A stretch of DNA of 64,000 nucleotides from Chitinophagaceae bacterium. GTDB lineage: Bacteria > Bacteroidota > Bacteroidia > Chitinophagales > Chitinophagaceae. Both the position numbers and the translations under genes were made by a program. The notes under the pieces were generated by a model. That model made no database searches. It was not told where the DNA came from and worked only from the letters and a program-made list of their open reading frames with translations. Location: positions 124,001-188,000 of the forward strand of contig JADKKJ010000012.1 of assembly GCA_016720565.1 (NCBI GenBank), written 5' to 3'. The first letter of the stretch is position 1, and each line of letters begins with the position of its first letter. Below, one piece after another: positions 19,701 through 26,689 of the stretch.

Positions 19701-20506
19701 ATCTCGTTACGCTCGATGGATACCACCTCTCCGGTGTCCTCATCCACGAAATCTTCTACCCAGGTTCTCAATACACGGGCAGCCAGGCGGCGGCCTATGT
19801 ATTTCGACAGGGTCTTTTTATCCACTTTCACTTCATCGGCCATTCCGAAAAGTTCAAGGATCTCTTTATCGGTCTCAAATCCTATGGAACGAAGAAGGGT
19901 GGTTACAGGAAATTTTTTCTTACGGTCGATGTACGCGTACATCACATTGTTGATGTCGGTAGCGAATTCCATCCATGCTCCTTTGAAAGGAATAACACGG
20001 GCAGAATAGATCTTCGTTCCGTTCGGGTGAACAGATTGTCCGAAGAACACACCTGGTGAACGATGCAGCTGGGATACCACTACCCTTTCAGCGCCATTGA
20101 TCACGAATGTACCGCGTGGCGTCATGTAAGGGATGTTACCCAGGAACACATCCTGCACAATGGTTTGGAAGTCTACGTGCTCCTCATCGTTACAACTGAG
20201 GCGAAGTTTGGCTTTCAGAGGTACCGCATAGGTAAGTCCTCTTTCCATACATTCTTCGATCGTGTAACGGGGCGGATCAATAAAGTAATCCAGGAACTCC
20301 AGGACGAAGATGTTTCTTGTATCCGTGATCGGGAAATTCTCTTTGAATACACGGAACAAGCCTTCAATGTTTCGCTTGTCGGGCGTGGTCTCTAATTGGA
20401 AGAATTCCTTGAACGACTGGATCTGTACTTCAAGAAGGTCGGGGGCCTCGGCCAGATGCTTGATCTTACCGAAATCCACCCTTTGATTCAATTTTGTAGA
20501 AGACAT
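16703..20506 (-). CDS. rpoB: DNA-directed RNA polymerase subunit beta
   Basis: A 1267-residue beta subunit covering the full gene. Conserved landmarks include the rifampicin-site region [34 protein letters not shown], the [25 protein letters not shown] block and, near the C-terminus, [50 protein letters not shown] read in separate segments. The start ATG at 20506 is preceded by a roughly 140-base leader with several inverted repeats and by a complete promoter (20650-20680). In contrast to the common rplL-rpoB adjacency, an opposite-strand gene and a terminator lie between rplL and rpoB. Confidence 0.98.
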   Translation of the reverse strand: [1267 protein letters not shown]

Positions 20507-20509
20507 ATC

Positions 20510-20601
20510 GTAAAAACCGGTTTTTACAACGATGAGGACACACCTATCACCTGCAGGGTTTCACGCTTCGAAAAATGAAACCCTGTGACTATCAACTAGT
20601 T
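20510..20601 (-). promoter_or_regulatory. Palindrome-rich 5' leader of rpoB
   Basis: Within the untranslated leader lie three inverted repeats: a perfect 18-base palindrome at 20510-20527 (GTAAAAACC/GGTTTTTAC) that ends 3 bases before the start codon; a hairpin with perfect 10-base arms at 20554-20563 and 20576-20585 (CAGGGTTTCA core, 12-base loop); and the 10-base palindrome CAACTAGTTG at 20592-20601. No T-tract follows the hairpins, so they do not look like plain terminators. A role in translational control or attenuation of rpoBC is inference. Confidence 0.5.
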
Positions 20602-20649
20602 GCACATGATTTGGGGTGTCAAAATATATTTGGCCAAAATAAAGGATGG

Positions 20650-20680
20650 CAAAAGTAAGGAATTCTTACGTTGTAAACAA
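20650..20680 (-). promoter_or_regulatory. Promoter of rpoBC
   Basis: On the minus strand the -33 element TTG (20678-20680) and the -7 element TACTTTTG (20650-20657) are separated by 20 bases, matching the Bacteroidota sigma-A consensus TTG-N19/20-TAnnTTTG. Transcription should start near 20643, giving a leader of about 140 bases before rpoB. Confidence 0.7.
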
Positions 20681-20758
20681 GAAAACTTTGCTCACAATAA
20701 TAAGGCCAAAATACCACTAACTGGTTATTTACGAAGGCCTTCTCAAGCCCTATCTTGA

Positions 20759-21712
20759 GTGGAAATTGAGGCTATGAAGAGTGAGGATTTTGTGAAGGAA
20801 TATTTCCAATTTTCCAAAAAAGACCGCATCGCTTTATCATTACTGCTGGTCCTTATCCTGGTCATTTTCCTGGTACCTTATTTTCTCCCCGGCAGCACAA
20901 TACCTCCGGTTTCTATCGCTTCTGTTGGCAGACCAATCCAGGAGGAGGAGAAAGCTATTCCCAACCCGGACCATGGATCATTTGATTCATATTCCTCCAG
21001 AACGCCGACCACGGTAAAGCATTTTTTAGGCTTTGATTTTGATCCAAATACTATCGAAGCAACGGAATGGCAGAAACTGGGACTGCGTGACAGAACGATT
21101 CACACGATCCTCAATTTTCGAAGTAAAGGCGGAAGGTTCCGCACCGCTGATGACCTGCAAAAGATCTATGGATTGAGGCCCGAAGAATTCACCAGGTTAA
21201 AACCATTTATTCACATTGCATCCGCGGGTAATTCCCAATATAAAAAGCCAGAATACAGCAGTTCATATCCGGAAGGGTCAAAAAAATTCAGCGAAAGACC
21301 TTTGATCAAAAAACAGGTGATCGATATCAATGAAGCAGATACCAGCGCCTGGATCGCATTACCCGGCATTGGTTCCAAACTTTCTTCCCGCATTGTGAAT
21401 TTCAGGGAGAAATTAGGCGGGTTTTATTCGATAGAACAGGTGTCGCAGACCTTCGGATTACCCGATTCAGTGTTCCAGCGAATCAGGCCCATGTTAAGGC
21501 TTTCGGTTACTGCGATCAAAAAAATAAATATCAACCTTGCAACGGAAGATGATCTGAAGGCCCACCCTTATTTACGCTGGCAGCTTGCCAAAGCAGTGAT
21601 CGCTTACCGGAAGGAACATGGCCTTTTTCACCAACTGGAAGAGCTGAGGAATATCATGGCTTTTTCGGAAGAAACGTATAATAAAGTGGCGCCATACCTG
21701 GTGATACAGTAA
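20759..21712 (+). CDS. ComEA-like helix-hairpin-helix protein with membrane anchor
   Basis: A 317-residue protein. GTG 20759 is the longest start; ATG 20774 (MKSEDFVKEY) is equally plausible. One transmembrane helix (about 26-45, LSLLLVLILVIFLVPYFLPG) is followed by a low-complexity linker and three helix-hairpin-helix modules: DFDPNTIEATEWQKLGL..., DINEADTSAWIALPGIGSKL... and NINLATEDDLKAHPYLRW.... The middle copy has the canonical LPGIG hairpin and resembles ComEA, which binds incoming DNA at the cell surface; the outer two hairpins are degenerate. It therefore may bind DNA in the periplasm, though its role is unproven. It is transcribed opposite to, and located between, rplL and rpoB, which normally adjoin. 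Confidence 0.8.
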   Translation: MEIEAMKSEDFVKEYFQFSKKDRIALSLLLVLILVIFLVPYFLPGSTIPPVSIASVGRPIQEEEKAIPNPDHGSFDSYSSRTPTTVKHFLGFDFDPNTIEATEWQKLGLRDRTIHTILNFRSKGGRFRTADDLQKIYGLRPEEFTRLKPFIHIASAGNSQYKKPEYSSSYPEGSKKFSERPLIKKQVIDINEADTSAWIALPGIGSKLSSRIVNFREKLGGFYSIEQVSQTFGLPDSVFQRIRPMLRLSVTAIKKININLATEDDLKAHPYLRWQLAKAVIAYRKEHGLFHQLEELRNIMAFSEETYNKVAPYLVIQ

Positions 21713-21714
21713 AT

Positions 21715-21738
21715 GAAAAAACCCTCCTTTCGGGAGGG
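21715..21738 (-). terminator. Intrinsic terminator of rplKAJL
   Basis: A hairpin with CCCTCC (21722-21727) and GGGAGGG (21732-21738) arms and a TTTC loop is followed on the minus strand by TTTTTT (As at 21715-21721). It lies about 25 bases downstream of the rplL stop codon and just after the stop of the convergent helix-hairpin-helix gene, which it may also serve, although the plus-strand T-tract is poor. Confidence 0.85.
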
Positions 21739-21763
21739 CTTTCCATTTATCTTAAAGAAGATA

Positions 21764-22135
21764 TTAAGCGATCTCTACATCTGCGCCAGCTTCTTTCAGC
21801 TTAGCAGCGATCTCTTCAGCTTCTGCTTTAGAAATGCCTTCTTTGATGTTCTTAGGAGCACCGTCAACCAGGTCTTTTGCTTCTTTCAGTCCAAGACCAG
21901 TCAGGTCTTTGACGATCTTAACCACATTCAGCTTAGAAGCTCCGCCACTCTTCAACACTACGTTGAAAGCGGTTTTCTCTTCTACTGCTGCAGCACCTCC
22001 ACCACCTTCAGCTACTACTACTGCAGCTGCTGCTGGTTCGATACCATATTCTGATTTAAGGAAATCAGCGAGTTCCTGTACTTCTTTCACTGTTAAGCCA
22101 ACGAGGCTTTCTGCTAATGCTTTTACGTCTGCCAT
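21764..22135 (-). CDS. rplL: 50S ribosomal protein L7/L12
   Basis: A 123-residue protein with the N-terminal dimerisation helix region (ADVKALAESLVGLTVKEVQELADFL), an Ala/Val-rich hinge (about 33-50) and the conserved C-terminal domain (EKTAFNVVLKSGGASKLNVVKIVKDLTGLGLKEAKDLVDGAP in pieces) that recruits translation factors. It is the last gene of the rplKAJL transcript; the 128-base gap to rplJ contains a small GC hairpin around 22230-22250, possibly a processing or attenuation site. Confidence 0.97.
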   Translation of the reverse strand: MADVKALAESLVGLTVKEVQELADFLKSEYGIEPAAAAVVVAEGGGGAAAVEEKTAFNVVLKSGGASKLNVVKIVKDLTGLGLKEAKDLVDGAPKNIKEGISKAEAEEIAAKLKEAGADVEIA

Positions 22136-22263
22136 TGTTTTGAATTTTTACCGTCTTCATCCTCAATTGAGTCCGACGGCGGTTTTAAAAAAATTGTTTT
22201 ATAGAAAGCGGAGGGCAGTTACCTAACGCTGGGCGTTCAGGAATAGCCTTCCAGCCAGTTCTC

Positions 22264-22779
22264 TTATTCAGCCGGAGCTGTTTCTGCTTTTTTCTCTGCG
22301 TTCTGCAGCAAAGCAGCCAGCACCCTTTTTGCAGGTGATTGCAGCAATCCGATCACTTCGCCGATCAATTCGTTCTTCGTCTTGATCTTCGTAAGCGCTT
22401 TCAATTGCTCATCGCCCATATACACATCACCATTGATAAAGGCGGCTTTCATTGTAGGCCTTTCACCATTACTTTCCTTACGGAAAGAAGAGATGATCAG
22501 CGCTGGTTCTTTGGGGTTCTCAGAGAACATCAAAGCCGTTACTTTATGCAGGGAATCGAACATACCCGCATATTTTTCACTGTCGAGTGATTCAAGCGCC
22601 TTGCGGATCAGCGTATTCTTGGCCACTTTCATTTCAACATTCTTGCTGAAACAGGCGCGGCGAAGTTTACCCACCTGCTCTACTGAGAGAGACTCGGTAT
22701 CGGTAACGTAGAAGTTGTTATACTGAGAGAATTTACCTTTCAGTACTTCGATCACTTCGTTTTTTTGTTCTTTGGTCAT
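22264..22779 (-). CDS. rplJ: 50S ribosomal protein L10
   Basis: A 171-residue L10 with typical N-terminal MTKEQKNEVIEVLKGKFSQYNNFYVTD, the VKVAKNTL-type segment (EMKVAKNTLIRKAL) and the C-terminal helices that bind L7/L12 dimers. It lies 50 bases after rplA and 128 bases before rplL. In many bacteria L10 represses its own operon by binding a leader; I could not identify a specific L10 site here. Confidence 0.97.
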   Translation of the reverse strand: MTKEQKNEVIEVLKGKFSQYNNFYVTDTESLSVEQVGKLRRACFSKNVEMKVAKNTLIRKALESLDSEKYAGMFDSLHKVTALMFSENPKEPALIISSFRKESNGERPTMKAAFINGDVYMGDEQLKALTKIKTKNELIGEVIGLLQSPAKRVLAALLQNAEKKAETAPAE

Positions 22780-22829
22780 TTTATTTCTTTTTGACTCTTG
22801 CTAAAATTTGATTTGGTCAACTCCCGTTA

Positions 22830-23525
22830 TTAATGAACGAAAGCTTTGGTGTCAACCGCAATGCCCGGGCTCATCGTGCTGGCCATGCTGATGCCACGGA
22901 GGTAGATACCTTTCGCAGTAGATGGTTTTGCTTTGATAACAGCGTTCAGCAGTTCCTGGCTGTTCTCCGCGATCTTCTCTGGAGAAAAGCTTACGCGACC
23001 GATGGAAGCGTGGATGATACCTACTTTATCTACTTTGAAGGCGATCTTACCACCTTTAACGTCGTTGATGGCTGCTGCTACGTCATTGGTAACTGTACCA
23101 GTCTTTGGGTTTGGCATCAGATTACGGGGACCCAGCACTTTACCCAACTTACCGATCTTAGGCATCACAGATGGAGTGGCAATGATAACGTCCACATCTA
23201 CCCAACCGCCTTCGATCTTGGTGATGAATTCATCCAGTCCTACAAAATCAGCACCGGCTGATCTTGCATCTGCTTCTTTATCAGGAGTACAAAGCACCAG
23301 CACTTTTTTAGTTTTACCGGTACCATGCGGAAGGCTTACCGTACCACGAATGGCCTGGTCTGCTTTCTTGGGATCAACGCCCAAACGGATATGCAGGTCC
23401 ACGGATGCATCAAATTTGCAGGTGGAGATCTGTTTTACCAATGCAGAAGCTTCTTTCAGGCTATACGATTTATTCGCGTCAACCTTGGTTTCTGCTACTT
23501 TTCTTTTTTTACTGAGGAATGCCAT
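22830..23525 (-). CDS. rplA: 50S ribosomal protein L1
   Basis: A 231-residue L1 of normal length. Conserved stretches include VDLHIRLGVDPKKADQAIRG, VSLPHGTGKTKKVLVL, the GKLGKVLGPRNLMPNPKTGTVT signature and the C-terminal MSPGIAVDT. L1 sits on the stalk at the ribosomal E site. It is the second gene of the rplKAJL transcript, 51 bases after rplK. Confidence 0.97.
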   Translation of the reverse strand: MAFLSKKRKVAETKVDANKSYSLKEASALVKQISTCKFDASVDLHIRLGVDPKKADQAIRGTVSLPHGTGKTKKVLVLCTPDKEADARSAGADFVGLDEFITKIEGGWVDVDVIIATPSVMPKIGKLGKVLGPRNLMPNPKTGTVTNDVAAAINDVKGGKIAFKVDKVGIIHASIGRVSFSPEKIAENSQELLNAVIKAKPSTAKGIYLRGISMASTMSPGIAVDTKAFVH

Positions 23526-23576
23526 TTTAATTCTTTCTTTTAATTTTTTTTAAACTACCCCTGCAGGGCCGGGGGG

Positions 23577-24020
23577 TTAATTCTCCCAGGGAGCTTTACC
23601 TTCTACTGTAAGGCCCATGCTTCGGGCGGTACCGGCGATCATTTTCATAGCGCTTTCTACAGTAAAACAGTTAAGGTCGGGCATTTTGTCTTTGGCGATG
23701 GCTTCAACCTGTTCCCAGTTCACTTTACCGGATTTGATACGGTTGCTTTCTTTGGAACCTTTCTGGATCTTGGCCGCTTCCATCAGTTGCACTGCAGCAG
23801 GAGGCGTTTTGATCACAAAATCAAAACTCTTGTCAGTATAAACAGTGATCAATACAGGGAGAATTTTTCCCATCCTGTCCTGCGTTCTAGCATTGAACTG
23901 CTTGCAGAATTCCATGATGTTAACACCCTTGGAACCGAGCGCGGGACCGATCGGTGGTGCAGGGTTAGCCTGTCCACCTTTACATTGCAGCTTTACAAAG
24001 CCGCCGATTTCTTTTGCCAT
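23577..24020 (-). CDS. rplK: 50S ribosomal protein L11
   Basis: A 147-residue L11: VKLQCKGGQANPAPPIGPALGSKGVNIMEFCKQFNARTQ is the conserved N-terminal domain (quoted in part), and the C-terminal RNA-binding domain ends in IAGTARSMGLTVEGK. It starts the ribosomal-protein transcript from its own promoter at 24174-24203, with a leader of about 147 bases. Confidence 0.97.
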   Translation of the reverse strand: MAKEIGGFVKLQCKGGQANPAPPIGPALGSKGVNIMEFCKQFNARTQDRMGKILPVLITVYTDKSFDFVIKTPPAAVQLMEAAKIQKGSKESNRIKSGKVNWEQVEAIAKDKMPDLNCFTVESAMKMIAGTARSMGLTVEGKAPWEN

Positions 24021-24173
24021 TTTTCTATTCGATTTATTGGTTCAAGCGATCCTCACCTTGAGGTGGAAGATCTCCCAAATTCATCCTTTGTCCAGTCATT
24101 CCCGGGGGAAGACCGTAACCTGTTCCGCCATTGAGATTCGCCGGCGGACAAAAGAAAGAACTAATTGGGGACG

Positions 24174-24203
24174 CAAAGTTAAGGGAAAAGCTTTAGCCGT
24201 CAA
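24174..24203 (-). promoter_or_regulatory. Promoter of rplKAJL
   Basis: On the minus strand the -33 element TTG (24201-24203) is followed after exactly 19 bases by the -7 element TAACTTTG (24174-24181), a full match to the Bacteroidota consensus. It lies directly downstream of the nusG terminator, showing that rplKAJL can be transcribed independently of tuf-secE-nusG. Confidence 0.8.
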
Positions 24204-24228
24204 AGATTTTTCCTGTTTTATATGCAAA

Positions 24229-24262
24229 AACAAAGGCCTTTTCAAAATTTATGAAAAGGCCT
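24229..24262 (-). terminator. Intrinsic terminator after nusG
   Basis: Perfect 11-base arms AGGCCTTTTCA (24234-24244) and TGAAAAGGCCT (24252-24262) with a 7-base AT loop, followed on the minus strand by TTGTTTTTG. It lies 27 bases past the nusG stop codon and separates the tuf-secE-nusG transcript from rplKAJL. Confidence 0.85.
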
Positions 24263-24289
24263 GTTAGTCAGTTATTTAAATACCGATGA

Positions 24290-24877
24290 TCAGCTGATCT
24301 TTTCCACCTGCATATAATTCAGCTCCACAGGGGTAGAACGTCCGAAGATCTTAACCGTTACTTTCAATTTTTTCTTCTCATCATTTACCTCTTCGATCAC
24401 GCCATTGAAATCGTTGAATGGCCCTTCGATGATCTTGATGGTCTCTCCTACGATGAACGGTTCTATCATGCTCACGCCACCCGATTCTGCCATTTCATCC
24501 ATCTTGCCCAGCATCTTATTCACTTCCGATTTACGGAGGGCTATAGGATCTTCCTTACCGAGGAAATGTATAACGTTCGTTGTATTCTTAATGATATCGC
24601 GAAGGTCATCGATCAGTTTTCCGGTGGTGATCTCGATCATCACATAACCGGGGTAATAGTTGCGCTCGCGCATCACTTTCTTACCATTGGCCACTTTATA
24701 TACTTTCTCCACGGGAAGGAAAACCTGTTTTACCTGAGTCCATCCTCCGCGTGAGATCTCTTTATCCAGGTATTCTTTAACCTTCTTCTCTTTTCCGCTA
24801 ACCACGCGCAACACATACCATTTGGTATCCTGCTGTACGTTTTCCGTTTCCGTATTTGTATTTGTAGTCGTCTCCAT
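24290..24877 (-). CDS. nusG: Transcription termination/antitermination factor NusG
   Basis: A 195-residue NusG. The N-terminal NGN domain starts at KWYVLRVVSGKEKKVKEYL and contains the YYPGYVMIEI segment; the C-terminal KOW domain has the characteristic VGETIKIIEGPFNDFNGVIEEV. It links RNA polymerase to Rho or to ribosomes. The first 18 residues are a Thr/Asn/Glu-rich extension common in this phylum. Three bases separate it from secE. Confidence 0.96.
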   Translation of the reverse strand: METTTNTNTETENVQQDTKWYVLRVVSGKEKKVKEYLDKEISRGGWTQVKQVFLPVEKVYKVANGKKVMRERNYYPGYVMIEITTGKLIDDLRDIIKNTTNVIHFLGKEDPIALRKSEVNKMLGKMDEMAESGGVSMIEPFIVGETIKIIEGPFNDFNGVIEEVNDEKKKLKVTVKIFGRSTPVELNYMQVEKIS

Positions 24878-24880
24878 TGC

Positions 24881-25075
24881 TTAGAAAAGTTGTTTGTAAA
24901 CGAACTTCAATCCATTACCAATTGCAAAATCCATTGCCAGGATCACAAAGGTGATCACCAGGGTGGCCGCCAGTACGATCATGGTAGATTGTTGCAGCTG
25001 GGGCCAGGTGGGCCAGCTAACTTTCTCAGTCAGTTCCTTGTAGGATTCTCTGAAATAGGTGGTGATCTTATTCAT
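24881..25075 (-). CDS. secE: Preprotein translocase subunit SecE
   Basis: A 64-residue single-span SecE: an amphipathic N-terminal helix (YFRESYKELTEKVSWPTWPQLQQST, with the conserved VSWPT) and one transmembrane helix (MIVLAATLVITFVILAMDFAI, about 31-51). It belongs to the SecYEG channel in the inner membrane. Its position between tRNA-Trp and nusG is the common bacterial arrangement. Confidence 0.95.
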   Translation of the reverse strand: MNKITTYFRESYKELTEKVSWPTWPQLQQSTMIVLAATLVITFVILAMDFAIGNGLKFVYKQLF

Positions 25076-25096
25076 AATCTAAGTTTATATTATCTC

Positions 25097-25149
25097 AACT
25101 GCTCAACTTCTCACCAATTAATGTGGAGCTGTTGAGCTGTTGAGCAGTT
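25097..25149 (-). repeat. GTTGAGC-word inverted repeat between tRNA-Trp and secE
   Basis: An 11-base perfect inverted repeat AACTGCTCAAC (25097-25107) / GTTGAGCAGTT (25139-25149) with a 31-base loop; within it the words GCTGTTGA and GCTCAAC are repeated. It sits immediately 3' of tRNA-Trp and 5' of secE, where it could act as a processing site of the tuf-tRNA-secE-nusG transcript. It is one of several self-similar spacers in this window. Confidence 0.6.
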
Positions 25150-25223
25150 TGGCACGGGCGGAGAGATTCGAACTCCCATCAACGGTTTTGGAGACCGCTA
25201 TTCTGCCGTTGAACTACGCCCGT
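25150..25223 (-). tRNA. tRNA-Trp (CCA anticodon)
   Basis: The minus strand folds as a 71-nt cloverleaf with a 7-bp ACGGGCG/CGCCCGT acceptor stem, a GGTCTCCAAAACC anticodon arm giving anticodon CCA, the GTTCGAATC T arm and G as discriminator base. The three bases after the discriminator (25150-25152) read CCA, so the 3' end is formally encoded, unlike the other tRNAs here. It lies between tuf and secE. Confidence 0.96.
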
Positions 25224-25227
25224 AGAA

Positions 25228-25327
25228 AGCTAAAAGCTATTCCGACGTATCGAAACAGCTTTTAGAATCTTTATCTGTCAAAGATACGGCATCTTCGACA
25301 AGACCTTTCGGTCTGCAGCTAAAAGCT
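25228..25327. repeat. Repeated 11-mer AGCTAAAAGCT between tuf and tRNA-Trp
   Basis: AGCTAAAAGCT occurs at 25228-25238 and again at 25317-25327, and a partial inverted copy (AGCTTTTAG) lies at 25257-25265. The same 11-mer in reverse complement lies at 16596-16606 in the rpoB-rpoC spacer. The copies can pair with the inverted one to form hairpins in the tuf-tRNA-Trp transcript. A small extra hairpin, AGACC/GGTCT, lies around 25301-25314. Confidence 0.7.
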
Positions 25328-25341
25328 TGACGCTTATAGCC

Positions 25342-26532
25342 TTATTTAATGATCTCAGTAACCTGGCCCGCACCTACGGTACGACCACCTTCGCGAATCG
25401 CGAATTTCAAACCTTTCTCCATCGCGATGGGCTGAATCAGCTTCACGGTAAGAGAAGTGTTATCACCAGGCATTACCATCTCAGTTCCAGGGTTCAGTTC
25501 TACCTCTCCGGTTACGTCCGTAGTACGGAAATAGAATTGAGGACGGTATTTCTGGAAGAATGGAGTGTGACGTCCACCTTCTTCTTTGCTAAGTACGTAA
25601 ACTTCACATTTGAATTCAGTGTGAGGAGTGATAGAACCAGGCTTCACGATAACCATACCGCGACGGATCTGGGTCTTCTCAATACCACGGAGCAGCAGAC
25701 CTGCGTTGTCTCCAGCTTCACCTTCATCCAACAGTTTGCGGAACATTTCCACACCTGTACAAACAGAGGTAAGCGGCTCAGCGATCAGACCTACGATCTC
25801 AACTGGTTCGCCAACTTTGATACGGCCTCTTTCGATACGACCAGTAGCAACTGTACCACGACCTGTGATAGAGAATACATCCTCTACAGACATCAGGAAT
25901 GGCTGATCAACCGGGCGGGGAGGAAGAGGGATATAGGAATCAACTGCTTCCATCAGTTCTTCCACACATTTAACCCATTTTTCTTCACCAGCAAGAGCGC
26001 CGGTTGCAGAACCTTTAATGATCGGGGTATTATTACCATCGAAACCATAGAAGGTAAGCAGGTCGCGGATCTCCATTTCAACCAGATCAAGCAATTCAGG
26101 ATCGTCAACCAGGTCAACTTTATTCATGAAAACCACCATACGGGGTACGCCAACCTGGCGAGCCAGCAGGATGTGTTCTTTTGTTTGAGGCATAGGACCG
26201 TCAGTAGCAGCTACAACCAGAATAGCGCCGTCCATCTGGGCAGCACCTGTGATCATGTTTTTCACATAGTCAGCGTGACCAGGACAGTCAACGTGAGCAT
26301 AGTGACGGTTAGCCGTCTGATACTCTACGTGAGCGGTGTTAATGGTGATACCCCTTTCTTTTTCTTCAGGAGCAGCATCAATTTCATCATATTTTTTTGC
26401 TTCCGCCATTCCTTTTGAAGCAAGGATGGAGGTTATAGCAGCTGTCAATGTTGTTTTTCCATGGTCAATGTGACCGATTGTACCAACGTTAACGTGGGGT
26501 TTGTCCCTCTTAAAGGTTTCTTTCGTTGCCAT
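25342..26532 (-). CDS. tuf: Elongation factor Tu
   Basis: A 396-residue EF-Tu. GTP-binding motifs are GHIDHGKTT (about 18-26), DCPGHADYVKNM (about 80-92) and NKVD (about 135-138); the C-terminus ends in EGGRTVGAGQVTEIIK. It delivers aminoacyl-tRNA to the ribosome. It is preceded by tRNA-Thr(GGT) and followed by tRNA-Trp, so it is probably processed from a tRNA-containing transcript. A 1 kb open frame on the opposite strand is a codon-bias shadow. Confidence 0.98.
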   Translation of the reverse strand: MATKETFKRDKPHVNVGTIGHIDHGKTTLTAAITSILASKGMAEAKKYDEIDAAPEEKERGITINTAHVEYQTANRHYAHVDCPGHADYVKNMITGAAQMDGAILVVAATDGPMPQTKEHILLARQVGVPRMVVFMNKVDLVDDPELLDLVEMEIRDLLTFYGFDGNNTPIIKGSATGALAGEEKWVKCVEELMEAVDSYIPLPPRPVDQPFLMSVEDVFSITGRGTVATGRIERGRIKVGEPVEIVGLIAEPLTSVCTGVEMFRKLLDEGEAGDNAGLLLRGIEKTQIRRGMVIVKPGSITPHTEFKCEVYVLSKEEGGRHTPFFQKYRPQFYFRTTDVTGEVELNPGTEMVMPGDNTSLTVKLIQPIAMEKGLKFAIREGGRTVGAGQVTEIIK

Positions 26533-26615
26533 CTTTATCTGTTTTTAGGTTGTTATGTCTGACGGTCCCCGTCAAACATATTAATGACGAAGATCCGCGA
26601 AAAACTTTTCTACTG

Positions 26616-26687
<72 letters not shown>

Positions 26688-26689
26688 AG

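Noticed and set aside
19250..20059. 269-codon open frame opposite rpoB
   Set aside because: Antisense to a highly conserved gene; no recognisable domain, consistent with codon-bias shadow.
25327..26418. 363-codon open frame on the plus strand across tuf
   Set aside because: Entirely antisense to EF-Tu; low-complexity His/Phe/Thr-rich composition typical of a shadow of a codon-biased gene.
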